64,000 nucleotides of DNA from Oceanobacter sp. (GCA_002733645.1 NVWL01000013.1:1-64000), one strand, 5' to 3'; shown: positions 17,001-29,183, counted from the stretch's first letter. Numbers and translations: made by a program. The notes: generated from the sequence alone by a model not told the origin.

Positions 17001-17942
17001 ATGGTAACGAAAAAGAAACGTGGCTTGGGCCGTGGCCTTGATGCCCTCCTCGCTAGCTCTAAAGCTGATGCAGTCGCGACAACGCCGACCGAAGAAACAC
17101 ACAGCGAAACGTCGCCCTCAACAGAATCAGCCCCTGAGACTCAAGGGCCAGCGACGGATGGTGAGTTACGTCACCTACCTGTGGAGTGGGTGCAGCCGGG
17201 GCGTTATCAGCCTCGTCGTGATATTCAGCCTGAAGCGCTCGAAGAATTAGCCGCATCCATCAAGGCGCAAGGCCTGATGCAGCCGATCGTAGTACGCCCG
17301 TTGCCTGGCCAGACGGATCGCTATGAAATTATTGCGGGTGAGCGTCGCTGGCGTGCATCGCAGCTAGCACAGTTGGATCGCGTTCCGGCGTTGATTCGTG
17401 ATGTGCCGGATGAAGCAGCCATCGCTATGGCCTTGATTGAGAACATCCAGCGCGAAAACCTGAATCCGATGGAGGAGGCCACCGCTCTGCATCGTTTGCA
17501 GCATGAATTTGAGCTAACTCAAATGGAAGTGGCTGAAGCGGTGGGGAAAAACCGTGCAACCGTCGCCAACCTGTTGCGTCTAATGAATTTGAACGATGAC
17601 GTCAAACGCTTGTTAGAGCATGGCGATATCGAAATGGGCCACGCTCGTGCCCTACTTGGTTTACGCGATGATCAACAAAGCGCCGCGGCAGCGGATGTTG
17701 TGTCTCGGGCTCTTACGGTTCGTCAGACAGAAGCCTTGGTGCGTAGCCTGCAAGAGGATGCCAAACCTCAGACAGCCAAGACCACACCAAACAATCCAGA
17801 TGTGCAGCGCTTAGAACGTATGTTAGGTGAGCGCTTGGGTGCGAAAGTCGCTATTCAGCACACAGCCAAAGGCAAGGGTAAGTTGGTTATCAACTACACC
17901 AGTCTCGATGAGTTGGATGGTATATTGGGCCATATTCAATAA
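17001..17942 (+). CDS. parB: Chromosome partitioning CTPase/DNA-binding protein ParB
   Basis: ParB/Spo0J centromere-binding protein of 313 residues. The N-terminus KKRGLGRGLDALL is the conserved ParA-interacting tail. Then come the CTP-binding ParB/Srx core with GERRWRASQLA, the ENIQRENLNPMEEA segment, an HTH around VAEAVGKNRATVANLLRL and a C-terminal dimerisation domain. A Thr/Glu/Pro-rich linker occupies about 20-55. It lies downstream of parA and before the atp operon, as in many gammaproteobacteria. Confidence 0.96.
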   Translation: MVTKKKRGLGRGLDALLASSKADAVATTPTEETHSETSPSTESAPETQGPATDGELRHLPVEWVQPGRYQPRRDIQPEALEELAASIKAQGLMQPIVVRPLPGQTDRYEIIAGERRWRASQLAQLDRVPALIRDVPDEAAIAMALIENIQRENLNPMEEATALHRLQHEFELTQMEVAEAVGKNRATVANLLRLMNLNDDVKRLLEHGDIEMGHARALLGLRDDQQSAAAADVVSRALTVRQTEALVRSLQEDAKPQTAKTTPNNPDVQRLERMLGERLGAKVAIQHTAKGKGKLVINYTSLDELDGILGHIQ

Positions 17943-18050
17943 ACTCGCCGCAGGCTTAGTACTGCTCTTGAAAAATTCCCTGCCTAACCTGCCAGTGGTC
18001 ACATGAGTATCGTGCGTTAACTAAACTGTATTTATCACAGGAGTTAACGC

Positions 18051-18344
18051 ATGAAATTCGTTCTTACTTTAATTGCTCTCATTGTTACTTGTAGCAGTGT
18101 TCATGCAGCTAAGCGCTTTATGCCGATGCTGGATGACGACGTGTTAAAAGAGACCCGAGTGGACTACTTAACCACCATTCCTGCTGTCGAAGATGGTGAG
18201 CAAAGCACAAATAAAGAGGTCAAACGCAGCGAGAGCCAAGGAATCACTCCATCAGAGGCAACATCAATTATTGCCCCCGCAACTCCTCGTATTTCCCCAA
18301 TAAGCCCAGCCCAAGGCGTTTCCGTTCAAGTTCGTCCTCGATAA
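18051..18344 (+). CDS. Small secreted protein of unknown function
   Basis: A 97-residue protein with a clear Sec signal (MKFVLTLIALIVTCSSVHAA, cleavage after HAA or nearby). The short mature part is rich in Ser, Thr, Pro and charged residues and has no recognised domain. ATG at 18051 follows CAGGAG at a good distance. It lies alone between parB and the atp promoter in the same direction. I do not recognise the family. Confidence 0.6.
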   Translation: MKFVLTLIALIVTCSSVHAAKRFMPMLDDDVLKETRVDYLTTIPAVEDGEQSTNKEVKRSESQGITPSEATSIIAPATPRISPISPAQGVSVQVRPR

Positions 18345-18401
18345 CGACCAGCGAACAATGCGTCACTTGTAACCTTTCTTAACCTTTCGTCTTCTGGATG
18401 G

Positions 18402-18430
18402 TTGAAGCTAAGAGGCGTACCCCCTATAAT
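18402..18430 (+). promoter_or_regulatory. Sigma70 promoter of the atp operon
   Basis: TTGAAG (18402-18407) and a perfect TATAAT (18425-18430) are separated by exactly 17 bp, about 30 bp before the atpI start. This is the best sigma70 promoter in the window and fits strong constitutive expression of ATP synthase. Confidence 0.8.
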
Positions 18431-18461
18431 CTCCGCGCCCTGAAAATGGGTCGACAGGAAA

Positions 18462-18878
18462 TTGTTGGCCCTGCAGATGTTATCGAAATCAATTGTAGTG
18501 GAGCACAGGTTGTCTTCTATACCGCGTCCTCCGGTTTACAGAATCGTATTGTTGCAACTGATTCTGACATTGATTTGCGGAGCATTAGCCTGGATACATA
18601 GCGATGTCGCTGCCTATTCAGCGCTGCTTGGAGGACTAACTTGCGCCCTCCCTAATGCGTACTTTATATGGCGATCGTTTCGTTACTCAGGCGCCAGAAT
18701 GGCAGCTCAGGTGTTGAAATCGTTTTATCAGGCAGAGTCCTGGAAATTTGTGCTCACGGCGTTGTGTTTTGGTGTTATTTTCCAGCGCGTGGAGCCACTG
18801 AATGTTCTTGCACTGTTTGCGGCGTTCGTAACAGTGCAGTTGGGGCACTTAGCCTCAACAAGAATCGCCAATTTATAA
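18462..18878 (+). CDS. atpI: ATP synthase accessory protein I
   Basis: Small four-segment membrane protein that helps assemble the c-ring. It has hydrophobic segments at about 26-44, 49-69, 87-105 and 111-130, and the conserved GGLTCALPNAYF. It lies directly before atpB. The start is uncertain: TTG at 18462 or 18465 follows AGGAA, while ATG at 18477 would give 134 residues. A different-frame ORF over the same place (18398-18601) has no features. Confidence 0.88.
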   Translation: MLALQMLSKSIVVEHRLSSIPRPPVYRIVLLQLILTLICGALAWIHSDVAAYSALLGGLTCALPNAYFIWRSFRYSGARMAAQVLKSFYQAESWKFVLTALCFGVIFQRVEPLNVLALFAAFVTVQLGHLASTRIANL

Positions 18879-18897
18879 ACCTTTGGATTGAGAGTGA

Positions 18898-19800
<903 letters not shown>

Positions 19801-19825
19801 TTTTTTAACCCTAAACTTTAATTAA

Positions 19826-20077
<252 letters not shown>

Positions 20078-20128
20078 GAGTTCATTGAAGAACGAACTTA
20101 CTTAATCAACGAATAAGAGGGCTCTGGC

Positions 20129-20599
20129 GTGAACATTAATCTGACTCTGATCGGCCAGATCATTACTTTCGCAATCTTCGTGGCATTCTGCATGAAGTTT
20201 GTATGGCCTCACCTTTTGGGTGCCATGCAAGAACGCGAAAAGAAAATCGCCGATGGTCTAGATGCAGCTAATCGTGCTGCACGTGATTTAGAACTGGCTC
20301 AGAAAGAAGCTGCTGGTAAATTGCGTGAAGCAAAAGAACAAGCTGCTGAAATCATCGAGCAGGCAAACAAGCGCGCAAACCAAATCGTGGACGATGCAAA
20401 AGAAACTGCTCGTACCGAAGGTGAGCGTATCGTAGCTGCTGCTCAAGGTGAAATTGAGCAAGAGGCGAACCGCGCTAAAGAAGCTTTGCGTAAGCAAGTG
20501 TCTGAACTGGCAGTAGCCGGTGCGGCAAAAATTCTCGGCAAATCAGTGGATGCATCAGCTCATGACGAGCTGCTGAATACACTGGCCGAAGAGCTCTAA
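20129..20599 (+). CDS. atpF: F0F1 ATP synthase subunit b
   Basis: Peripheral stalk subunit of 156 residues with one N-terminal membrane helix ([20 protein letters not shown]) and a long charged helix rich in Ala, Glu and Lys. The start codon is GTG at 20129, preceded by AGAGGG. Length and position in the operon are standard. Confidence 0.97.
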   Translation: MNINLTLIGQIITFAIFVAFCMKFVWPHLLGAMQEREKKIADGLDAANRAARDLELAQKEAAGKLREAKEQAAEIIEQANKRANQIVDDAKETARTEGERIVAAAQGEIEQEANRAKEALRKQVSELAVAGAAKILGKSVDASAHDELLNTLAEEL

Positions 20600-20611
20600 G
20601 CGAGGTTTTCC

Positions 20612-21148
20612 ATGGCTGAATTAACAACCGTCGCTCGGCCATACGCCAAAGCGGTGTTTGCGGAAGCAAACGATAAGAGTGCACTGGATGCATGGTCGGA
20701 AGACCTAGCTACCCTAGCAGCGTATGCTGCTGATGCCGATATGGCGAAGGTGCTAGTGCACCCTTCTCTGACTGCTGACCAGCGGGCACAGGCTTTGACT
20801 GACGTATGTGGCGATAAGCTGAACGAAGCAGCCAAAAACCTGGTGGCCGTATTGGCCGAAAACAAGCGATTGGCGTTATTGCCTGAGATTGCTGAACTCT
20901 ATGAAGAACTGAAAGCTCAACTGCAAAATACAGTTGATGTTGTCGTGACTTCTGCAATGGAGTTGACCGATGGTCAGGCAGAGAAACTGGCGGCAGCCTT
21001 AAAAGCCAAATTGCAATGTGATGTACGTATGACCAGTGAAGTCGATGAATCGCTCATCGGTGGAGCTATTATACGTGCCGGGGACTTGGTTATCGATGGC
21101 ACCCTTATCGGTAAGCTGTCGAAATTAGCCGAAGCGATGAAATCCTAG
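20612..21148 (+). CDS. atpH: F0F1 ATP synthase subunit delta
   Basis: Stalk subunit of 178 residues connecting F1 to subunit b. It opens with TVARPYAKAVFAEA and ends with GGAIIRAGDLVIDGTLIGKL, both family hallmarks. ATG at 20612 lies 12 bp after atpF. Confidence 0.97.
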   Translation: MAELTTVARPYAKAVFAEANDKSALDAWSEDLATLAAYAADADMAKVLVHPSLTADQRAQALTDVCGDKLNEAAKNLVAVLAENKRLALLPEIAELYEELKAQLQNTVDVVVTSAMELTDGQAEKLAAALKAKLQCDVRMTSEVDESLIGGAIIRAGDLVIDGTLIGKLSKLAEAMKS

Positions 21149-21163
21149 TTTGAGGGACAATTC

Positions 21164-22702
21164 ATGCAGCAACTGAATCCATCTGAGATCAGTGAAGTAA
21201 TCAAGAAACGCATCGAAAATCTTGATGTGACTTCGCAAGCCCAGAACGAGGGCACTGTCGTATCTGTATCCGACGGTATCGTTCGTATCCACGGTCTTGC
21301 CGACGCTATGTACGGTGAGATGATTGAATTTGAAGGCGGTGTATTCGGCCTAGCAATGAACCTTGAGCGCGACTCTGTTGGTTCTATTGTTTTGGGTGAC
21401 TACAAAGGTTTGGCCGAAGGCCAAACTGCCAAGTGTACTGGCCGCATTCTTGAAGTACCTGTAGGTCCTGCTCTGTTGGGTCGCGTTGTCGACGCACTGG
21501 GTAACCCTATTGATGGTAAAGGTCCAATCGAAGCAGTAAAAACCGCTCCAGTAGAGCGTGTTGCACCGGGCGTTATTGCACGTCAAGGTGTTGATCAGCC
21601 TCTAGAGACTGGTTACAAATCTGTTGACTCGATGGTACCTGTCGGCCGTGGCCAGCGTGAGCTGATCATTGGTGACCGTCAGACTGGTAAAACGGCGATG
21701 GCAATTGACGCCATCATCAACCAGAAAGGTACTGGCGTTAAATGTATCTATGTTGCCATCGGTCAGAAGCAATCTTCGATCGCTAACGTAGTTCGTAAGC
21801 TTGAAGAGCACGGCGCTCTTGAGCACACCATCATCGTAGCGGCTGGCGCAGCTGATCCTGCAGCAATGCAGTTCTTGGCGCCATACAGCGGTTGTTCGAT
21901 GGGTGAGTACTTCCTGGATAACGGTGAAGACGCACTGATCGTATACGATGACCTGACTAAGCAGGCTTGGGCATATCGTCAGATTTCCCTATTGCTGAAA
22001 CGCCCACCGGGCCGTGAAGCATACCCGGGTGACGTATTCTACCTGCACTCTCGTCTTCTTGAGCGCGCATGTCGCGTAAACGCTGACTACGTTAAGAGCG
22101 TAAGCGGTGTTGAAGGCAAGACAGGTTCTTTGACGGCTCTGCCGATCATTGAAACTCAGGGCGGTGACGTATCTGCGTTCGTACCAACCAACGTGATTTC
22201 GATCACGGATGGTCAGATCTTCTTAGAAACCAACCTGTTCAACTCTGGTATTCGTCCAGCGATGAACGCCGGTATTTCGGTTTCTCGAGTAGGTGGTGCA
22301 GCACAGACCAAGATCATTAAGAAGCTTGGTGGTGGTATTCGTCTAGCATTGGCTCAGTATCGTGAATTGGCAGCATTTGCTCAGTTCGCGTCTGACCTAG
22401 ATGAGGCAACCCGTAAACAGCTAGAACATGGTAAAGCGGTCACCGAGCTGATGAAGCAAGGTCAGTACGCTCCTATGTCTACTGCTGAAATGGGTCTGTC
22501 TGTCTACGCTGCTACTGAAGGCTTCCTTGAAGACGTCGAAGTGACCAAAATCCAAGCATTCGAAGCTGCCTTATTGAGCTACGCCAACAGCGAATACGCT
22601 GAATTGATGGCGAAGATCAATGTTAAGGGCGATTTCAATGACGAGATTGCATCAGGTCTAAAAGAGTGTATTGAGAAATTCAAGAGCACTCAAACCTGGT
22701 AA
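21164..22702 (+). CDS. atpA: F0F1 ATP synthase subunit alpha
   Basis: Regulatory nucleotide-binding subunit of 512 residues. Walker A is [10 protein letters not shown] (about 169-178). The N-terminus [15 protein letters not shown] and the C-terminal helical domain are complete. It starts 15 bp after atpH. Confidence 0.98.
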   Translation: MQQLNPSEISEVIKKRIENLDVTSQAQNEGTVVSVSDGIVRIHGLADAMYGEMIEFEGGVFGLAMNLERDSVGSIVLGDYKGLAEGQTAKCTGRILEVPVGPALLGRVVDALGNPIDGKGPIEAVKTAPVERVAPGVIARQGVDQPLETGYKSVDSMVPVGRGQRELIIGDRQTGKTAMAIDAIINQKGTGVKCIYVAIGQKQSSIANVVRKLEEHGALEHTIIVAAGAADPAAMQFLAPYSGCSMGEYFLDNGEDALIVYDDLTKQAWAYRQISLLLKRPPGREAYPGDVFYLHSRLLERACRVNADYVKSVSGVEGKTGSLTALPIIETQGGDVSAFVPTNVISITDGQIFLETNLFNSGIRPAMNAGISVSRVGGAAQTKIIKKLGGGIRLALAQYRELAAFAQFASDLDEATRKQLEHGKAVTELMKQGQYAPMSTAEMGLSVYAATEGFLEDVEVTKIQAFEAALLSYANSEYAELMAKINVKGDFNDEIASGLKECIEKFKSTQTW

Positions 22703-22773
22703 GTCCGGTGCTAGCGGTTCTCTCTTAGGAGTGTATCGCTAGCTGGATTCACTTAGTTAACAAGGTTGCACTT

Positions 22774-23634
22774 ATGGCAGTCGGTAAAGAAATTAAAGAG
22801 CAGATCACGAGTGTTCAAAGCACGCAGAAGATTACTTCAGCAATGGAAAAAGTTGCTGTAAGTAAGATGCGTCGCGCTCAGATGCGCATGCAAGAAAGCC
22901 GTCCATACGCGGATAAAATCCGTGATGTGATCGGTCATCTAGCAAACGCGACGTCTGAATATCGTCATCGTTATCTGCAAGACCGCGACGTTAAGCGAGT
23001 TGGCTATATCGTGGTGTCTTCCGACCGTGGCCTGTGTGGTGGTTTGAACAACAACTTGTTTAAGCAACTGACACTGCAAGCCAAAGACTGGAAAAGCAAA
23101 GGCGTGGAGGTCGATTTTTGTTCAATCGGCTCTAAAGCGGCTCTGTTCTTCAATGGCTTTGGCGGTAACGTTGTCGCTTCTCAGTCTAATCTGGGAGACG
23201 CTCCGGAACTGGCCAGCCTGATCGGTGCGGTAAAAGTGATGTTAGAGGCGTATGACGAAGGTCGTATCGATCGCTTATACATCATCTCGAACCGTTTCGT
23301 GAACACCATGACCCAATCTCCTGAAGCGGCGCAGTTATTGCCACTTAAGGCAGAACAAGACGAGAAACTGAGTCACCATTGGGACTACATCTACGAACCA
23401 GACGCTAAAGAGATCCTTGAAGGTCTATTAGTGCGCTACGTAGAGTCTCAGGTGTATCAGGGTGTAGTAGAAAATAATGCCTGTGAACAGGCTGCACGTA
23501 TGTTGGCAATGAAAAACGCCACAGACAACGCGGGGGGCATGATCAAAGACTTGAACTTGTTGTACAACAAGGCTCGTCAGGCGGCTATTACACAAGAAAT
23601 TTCAGAAATCGTTAGCGGTGCCGCGGCGGTATAA
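22774..23634 (+). CDS. atpG: F0F1 ATP synthase subunit gamma
   Basis: Central rotor shaft of 286 residues. N-terminal [20 protein letters not shown] and C-terminal [20 protein letters not shown] form the coiled coil; [11 protein letters not shown] is the conserved middle motif. The length is normal. Confidence 0.98.
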   Translation: MAVGKEIKEQITSVQSTQKITSAMEKVAVSKMRRAQMRMQESRPYADKIRDVIGHLANATSEYRHRYLQDRDVKRVGYIVVSSDRGLCGGLNNNLFKQLTLQAKDWKSKGVEVDFCSIGSKAALFFNGFGGNVVASQSNLGDAPELASLIGAVKVMLEAYDEGRIDRLYIISNRFVNTMTQSPEAAQLLPLKAEQDEKLSHHWDYIYEPDAKEILEGLLVRYVESQVYQGVVENNACEQAARMLAMKNATDNAGGMIKDLNLLYNKARQAAITQEISEIVSGAAAV

Positions 23635-23661
23635 GCCCGGTAGCAAAGGTTTTTAGTTTAA

Positions 23662-25068
<1,407 letters not shown>

Positions 25069-25131
25069 TGGGCGGGCGGGCATCGGTTAAGTAGTACGAT
25101 GCCTTGCCTCCTCTGAACAGAGGAATACATT

Positions 25132-25560
25132 ATGGCGATGACCGTCCACTGCGATATCGTCAGTGCTGAAGAGAATCTCTTTTCTGGTCGTGTTGAACGC
25201 GTGATTGCAGCAGGTACTTTGGGTGATTTAGGTATTGAACCTGGTCACGCAGCCCTACTGACACCGCTTAAGCCTGGCCCAATCCGCATAGTTAAACTTG
25301 GCGGAGAAGAAGAAATTATCTACGTTTCTGGCGGCTATTTAGAAGTTCAGCCTAATTCAGTCAGCGTGCTGGCAGATACCGCGGTTCGCGCCGACGATAT
25401 CGATGAAGCGGCTGCTCTAGAAGCGAAGAAACACGCTGAGCAAGCAATTGAAAATCAAGGTGCAGACTTTGATTATTCACGCGCTATGGTTCAGTTAGCT
25501 GAAGCGGCAGCACAGCTGCGTACGATTCAGCAAATCAGAGAAAAACTTGGTCGACGTTAA
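25132..25560 (+). CDS. atpC: F0F1 ATP synthase subunit epsilon
   Basis: Rotor and inhibitory subunit of 142 residues. The beta-sandwich has [34 protein letters not shown] and [20 protein letters not shown], followed by the two-helix C-terminal domain. It is the last gene of the operon and is followed by a terminator. Confidence 0.97.
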   Translation: MAMTVHCDIVSAEENLFSGRVERVIAAGTLGDLGIEPGHAALLTPLKPGPIRIVKLGGEEEIIYVSGGYLEVQPNSVSVLADTAVRADDIDEAAALEAKKHAEQAIENQGADFDYSRAMVQLAEAAAQLRTIQQIREKLGRR

Positions 25561-25588
25561 GTCGAGCTCAAGTTATCTCGATATAAAG

Positions 25589-25614
25589 AGCCCCGGTAAT
25601 CGGGGCTTTTTTTT
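25589..25614 (+). terminator. Rho-independent terminator of the atp operon
   Basis: Stem AGCCCCG / CGGGGCT with a five-base loop, followed at once by a run of seven or more T, 29 bp after the atpC stop. This is a textbook intrinsic terminator. Confidence 0.93.
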
Positions 25615-25647
25615 GTCAAAATACAACGCAATAAGGGATTAATTAAC

Positions 25648-26238
25648 ATGCGTAAGCTTTCCATATTGGCAGTAGTTGCTGCTTTATCTACATCATTGAC
25701 CACGTCAGCAAATGAAAGCGGTTTTTACTTGGGTTTGAACTTAGGGTTTGGTGGCGGCACCGAAGTTGCAGATTTTTCTGATGAAGAAGTCGAAGCTGAT
25801 TACGATTTTACAGCCACGAAAGTTGCCTTCGGTTATATCGCAGATGATCGCATTCGATTCGAAGGCTCCTTGAGTACTTATAAATTGGACTTTGATGATT
25901 TTGACGGCGAGGATAAAATTTCATCATTTGATATCGACGGCTATCTGACCTTAGGTTCAGATAAAATTCGTCCTTATTTTATGGGTGGATTTGGTCTTGC
26001 TACTTACCAAGATACCGCAGACTTTACTGAAGAAGATGAAGACTTAAGTGGCATATCTTTTCAAGTTGGCGCTGGTGTCGTCTTTCCAATTAATGATTCG
26101 GTTGAGTTAGATGCCTCTTACCGTATCAGAGTTATTGCTTGGCAAGCGATTGAAGTCAGTAACGGGTTTTATAGCGAAGATTTGAATCTGAGTAATACAT
26201 TCTCGGAATTCGGTATCGGGGCTAAATACATTTTTTAA
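25648..26238 (+). CDS. Small outer-membrane beta-barrel protein, paralogue 1
   Basis: A 196-residue protein with a Sec signal (cleavage after TSA or nearby) and a repeated pattern of short amphipathic strands: FYLGLNLGFGGG, FTATKVAFGYI, IRFEGSLSTYKLDF, ISSFDIDGYLTLG, IRPYFMGGFGLATY. It ends in GAKYIF, a typical barrel C-terminus. It looks like an eight-stranded OmpA/Opa-like barrel. ATG at 25648 follows the atp terminator. It resembles the next two genes in length and in the order of motifs (FDIDGxL, PYxxxGxG, ELDxxYR). Function unknown. Confidence 0.75.
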   Translation: MRKLSILAVVAALSTSLTTSANESGFYLGLNLGFGGGTEVADFSDEEVEADYDFTATKVAFGYIADDRIRFEGSLSTYKLDFDDFDGEDKISSFDIDGYLTLGSDKIRPYFMGGFGLATYQDTADFTEEDEDLSGISFQVGAGVVFPINDSVELDASYRIRVIAWQAIEVSNGFYSEDLNLSNTFSEFGIGAKYIF

Positions 26239-26286
26239 TGTGAGCTGCCCCAGACATGGGGAGGTCTTTTTATATAAACGACAAGG

Positions 26287-26904
26287 ATGAGTCATATGTG
26301 CCTAACGCGCGTAGGTATCCCAATCTGTTTGCTTCTTTCTTTTCCGGTACACAGTGAATCGCTGTTTTCGAAGGCGTCCAGTATCGATACTTACCTAGGT
26401 TATAGTTTCGGGAGTGGTCAAGGTGAAGAGCAATACGAATACGATAATGAAGAATTAAATTACGACTACGATATTAATATTCATCGGTTTTCGGTGGGTT
26501 TTATTAGTGAAAAAAATCATCGCTTTGAATTGAGTTACCAACGTCAGCAATTAGACTTTGGAGACCTATATGATATTGGCGATGTACGATCTTTTGATAT
26601 TGATGGTGTGCTCGCACTTAACTCTGGCTGGGTTGTTCCTTATGTTACTTTGGGGCTCGGTTTTACGACGTATCGTGCTTCAGGGGAAGAGATCGAAGGA
26701 GGGAGTGACCTTGATGGGTTTGCTTTCAATTACGGTGCAGGGATCATCGTAAGCCTATATGACACTATTGAGTTAGATTTCGCTTATCGTGGTAACTCCG
26801 TGTCTTGGGAGGATCTGTATCAAGGAACAGAGTCGGAAGCGAATAAATTATCTCAACAGAATACTCAAAGCTATCCAGCTTTGGGCTTACATCTGATTTT
26901 TTAA
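26287..26904 (+). CDS. Small outer-membrane beta-barrel protein, paralogue 2
   Basis: A 205-residue relative of the gene at 25648: signal peptide, then INIHRFSVGFISE, RFELSYQRQQLDF, VRSFDIDGVLALN, VVPYVTLGLGFTTY and IELDFAYRGNSVSW, with C-terminus GLHLIF. The acidic tyrosine-rich stretch EEQYEYDNEELNYDYD near the N-terminus occupies the place of the acidic segment in paralogue 1. ATG 26287 (after AAGG) or ATG 26296 may be used. It lies 48 bp after paralogue 1 and is probably cotranscribed. The copies have diverged a good deal, so the duplication is old. Confidence 0.72.
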   Translation: MSHMCLTRVGIPICLLLSFPVHSESLFSKASSIDTYLGYSFGSGQGEEQYEYDNEELNYDYDINIHRFSVGFISEKNHRFELSYQRQQLDFGDLYDIGDVRSFDIDGVLALNSGWVVPYVTLGLGFTTYRASGEEIEGGSDLDGFAFNYGAGIIVSLYDTIELDFAYRGNSVSWEDLYQGTESEANKLSQQNTQSYPALGLHLIF

Positions 26905-26930
26905 ACAATAAGGCGCTCATACAAGCGTCT

Positions 26931-27032
26931 GTTGAGCCGATAGTTGAGCCGATAGTTGAGCCGATAGTTGAGCCGATAGTTGAGCCGATAGTTGAGCCGA
27001 TAGTTGAGCCGATAGTTGAGCCGATAGTTGAG
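26931..27032 (+). repeat. 12-bp tandem repeat, eight copies plus six bases
   Basis: GTTGAGCCGATA is repeated eight times without error (26931-27026), followed by GTTGAG (27027-27032). It lies between two barrel genes. Frames on both strands stay open through it because 12 is a multiple of three, so the minus-strand Ser-Thr-Ile-Gly repeats are artefacts of the repeat. The perfect identity of units suggests recent expansion. Confidence 0.95.
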
Positions 27033-27109
27033 GACACAGGCCAGCCTGTGAGATGCTGAGGCGGTTATACCCGAATGAGTGAGCCGCTATCAGATTTGTC
27101 ATCGTTTTT

Positions 27110-27709
27110 TTGTTATTGACCATACCTGTTCTCCTCCTTCCTACGACAACCCTTGCCTGGATTGACGATGATCGCTATGGGTCAATTTACACCGGAGGTT
27201 ATAGTGGCGAAGGTCGTTGGTATTTATCGGGCGCGGCAGAAGTCGGAACGATAGATCAACAATTAACCGACGCCGACCGAAGCTTTTCCTATACTGCTCC
27301 AAAAATCGCTGTTGGTGGGGTTGGCCCTCGCGCAATCCGTTTTGAGTTTGGATGGTCGCGAGTCATTTCTGAGGATCAAGATTGGGGAATTACCGGCTTT
27401 GATGGTGATCTTTGGTTACCCTGGGAGCCACATAGACGCATACGCCCATACTTAATACTGGGGATGGGTTATCACAAATATTATGGCGCGGAATCCGATT
27501 TTCTTGAGAGTAATAATGCCGATAACGGTGCTCGCAGTCTTAATGCAGGTTTAGCCGTGATGGGGAATATCACTAAGCTCACTGAAATGGGAATCACCTT
27601 CCGGTATCTATTTATAACTTGGACAGCATCTGCTGAAGCGGGTGAAGATGTCCCCGATGCAAATGCCACTATCAGCAGTGTTGGACTACGAGTTCAGCGG
27701 TTATTTTAA
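27110..27709 (+). CDS. Small outer-membrane beta-barrel protein, paralogue 3
   Basis: About 199 residues with the same plan as the two preceding barrels: YTAPKIAVGGV, IRFEFGWSRV, ITGFDGDLWLPW, IRPYLILGMGYHKYY, MGITFRYLFITW, C-terminus GLRVQRLF. The start is a problem. The only usable codon in frame is TTG at 27110, which gives a short signal (MLLTIPVLLLPTTTLA). The frame is open back to 27083 and would add a hydrophobic stretch. An ATG at 27075 is in another frame, separated by a run of seven T at 27105-27111. Either TTG is used or the 5' end has been damaged. Confidence 0.65.
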   Translation: MLLTIPVLLLPTTTLAWIDDDRYGSIYTGGYSGEGRWYLSGAAEVGTIDQQLTDADRSFSYTAPKIAVGGVGPRAIRFEFGWSRVISEDQDWGITGFDGDLWLPWEPHRRIRPYLILGMGYHKYYGAESDFLESNNADNGARSLNAGLAVMGNITKLTEMGITFRYLFITWTASAEAGEDVPDANATISSVGLRVQRLF

Positions 27710-27815
27710 TATGTTAAATTGTTCACTATTGCGACCCGTTAATCAAAATATTAGCGTAAGGCGATTTGTAGGTTAATTCGAATGATTCCTCGTTTTTATT
27801 CTTTGAGTAGGGTTA

Positions 27816-28724
27816 ATGGCTAAAAAACTTCCGCGCTTTGATCTAAATTTATTCATCGTTTTTGATGCGATTTATCGTGAAGGCAATTTAACCCGAGCAA
27901 GTCAAAAGTTAAATCTATCACAACCGGCAGTGAGTCATGCATTAAGCCGTTTGCGAGAAAATTTTGATGATCCACTGTTTGAGCGCTCCGGTAAGGGAGT
28001 TGCTCCAACGCCGTTAGCTAAAGCGATTGTCGGGCGTGTACGTGCCGCATTAGCAGAGTTTGAGTCGGCCTTGTCTGAAGGGCTCGCATTTGACCCTGCA
28101 AAATCTGAACGTGAATTCACGTTCGCGTGTCGTGATGTATTAGAAGCAACGGCATTAAGTTCTTTGATGCGTATTTTGCAAAATGAGGCCCCTGGGGTCA
28201 GTGTGCGTAGTGTTCGCCTTCCTCGTAAAGAGCTGGAAAGTGCTTTAGCTAGCGGGCGGGTGGATCTCGCCGCAGATGTGATTTTACCGTTTTCGAAAGA
28301 CGTAAAGCATCAGCCGTTGGTTGCAGAATCAATGGTTGTCGCTATGCGCCGTGACCACCCTTTGGCGGATAAACCCTGGAATTTAGATGCGTATTTAAGT
28401 GCGGATCATGTTCTGGTGTCGAGTCGGGCTGAGGGGCCTGGGATGGAAGACTATGCCTTGAGTCGTATCGGCCGGCATCGCCAGATACGTCTGCGTTGTC
28501 AAAACTATTACTCCGCGATTCATGTCATTGCCAACACCGATTTGTTGGTAACACTGCCGGCGACTTATGCTCAACAACTGGAAGCCTCGATAGGTTATTA
28601 TGTCCGACCACTGCCTCTGCATATGGATGCCTTAGAAGTGCATGTGTATTGGCACGCTAAAGCAGAAAGTGATCCCGCCGTAATGTGGTTGCGGGATCAA
28701 ATGGCGGCAGTGTATACGTCGTAA
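27816..28724 (+). CDS. LysR-family transcriptional regulator
   Basis: A 302-residue LysR regulator. The winged HTH is LNLFIVFDAIYREGNLTRAS followed by LNLSQPAVSHALSRLRENF (about 9-47), with the usual effector-binding domain behind. The HTH and the NF-DPLFER-GKG-PTPLA sequence resemble the NodD/LinR-like branch. It is convergent with the cyanase gene, only 3 bp apart. Control of cyanase is possible given CynR precedent, but CynR is normally divergent from cynS, so this link is only a guess. Confidence 0.9.
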   Translation: MAKKLPRFDLNLFIVFDAIYREGNLTRASQKLNLSQPAVSHALSRLRENFDDPLFERSGKGVAPTPLAKAIVGRVRAALAEFESALSEGLAFDPAKSEREFTFACRDVLEATALSSLMRILQNEAPGVSVRSVRLPRKELESALASGRVDLAADVILPFSKDVKHQPLVAESMVVAMRRDHPLADKPWNLDAYLSADHVLVSSRAEGPGMEDYALSRIGRHRQIRLRCQNYYSAIHVIANTDLLVTLPATYAQQLEASIGYYVRPLPLHMDALEVHVYWHAKAESDPAVMWLRDQMAAVYTS

Positions 28725-28727
28725 AAC

Positions 28728-29183
28728 TTACCAGCTTTTATATGGTAAGAATTTTCCGTTGAGAGTCAGTAATACTCGATCGCCTTTGGGGTCTTCAATT
28801 TTGTCGACCTCCATAGAGAAGTCGATTGCACTCATGATGCCGTCGCCAAATTTTTCTTGAATCACTTCTTTTAACGTTTCGCCGTACACGCCGACGACTT
28901 CATAAAGGCGATAAATCAATGGGTCTGTGGGGACGGCCTGATCCCAAATCTTTGTTGGGTAGGCTTCTAGTGCCGTGGTCACTTCCTTTCCTAGGCCAAG
29001 GTATTCTGTGATGGCCGCAGCTTTATCTGCCGGAGCGCTGTTCATACCCAAGCAAGCTGACGTTAGCCAGACCGGCGATATCCCAAGGTCTTTGCCAATG
29101 GTTTCCCAGCTTAGTTCTTTTTCTAATTTTTTGGCGATGATCATTTCTGTCATCGTGACTTTATCTAACACTGCTGTGCTCAT
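28728..29183 (-). CDS. cynS: Cyanate hydratase (cyanase)
   Basis: Decameric enzyme that converts cyanate and bicarbonate to ammonia and CO2. The catalytic triad is present at Arg92, Glu95 and Ser118 (in YRLYEVVGVYGETLK and KFGDGIMSAIDF), equivalent to Arg96, Glu99 and Ser122 of E. coli. The C-terminus LTLNGKFLPYKSW is also typical. The length of 151 residues is slightly shorter than E. coli. No cyanate transporter or CynT carbonic anhydrase lies next to it. It provides cyanate detoxification or use as nitrogen source. Confidence 0.95.
   Translation of the reverse strand: MSTAVLDKVTMTEMIIAKKLEKELSWETIGKDLGISPVWLTSACLGMNSAPADKAAAITEYLGLGKEVTTALEAYPTKIWDQAVPTDPLIYRLYEVVGVYGETLKEVIQEKFGDGIMSAIDFSMEVDKIEDPKGDRVLLTLNGKFLPYKSW

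Noticed and set aside
16121-17942. parS sites or replication origin near parAB
   Set aside because: I saw no TGTTTCACGTGAAACA-like sequence, dnaA gene or DnaA-box cluster by eye; a pattern search would settle it.
18398-18601. Frame of 67 codons ahead of and within atpI
   Set aside because: It covers the strong promoter and has no features; atpI in another frame is clearly coding.
26931-27032. CRISPR-like array
   Set aside because: Units are directly adjacent without spacers, and no cas genes are present.
26765-27123. Minus-strand frames coding Ser-Thr-Ile-Gly or Leu-Ser-Ala-Gln repeats
   Set aside because: They exist only because a 12-bp repeat keeps every frame open; no ribosome site, no homologous look, and they overlap genuine plus-strand genes.
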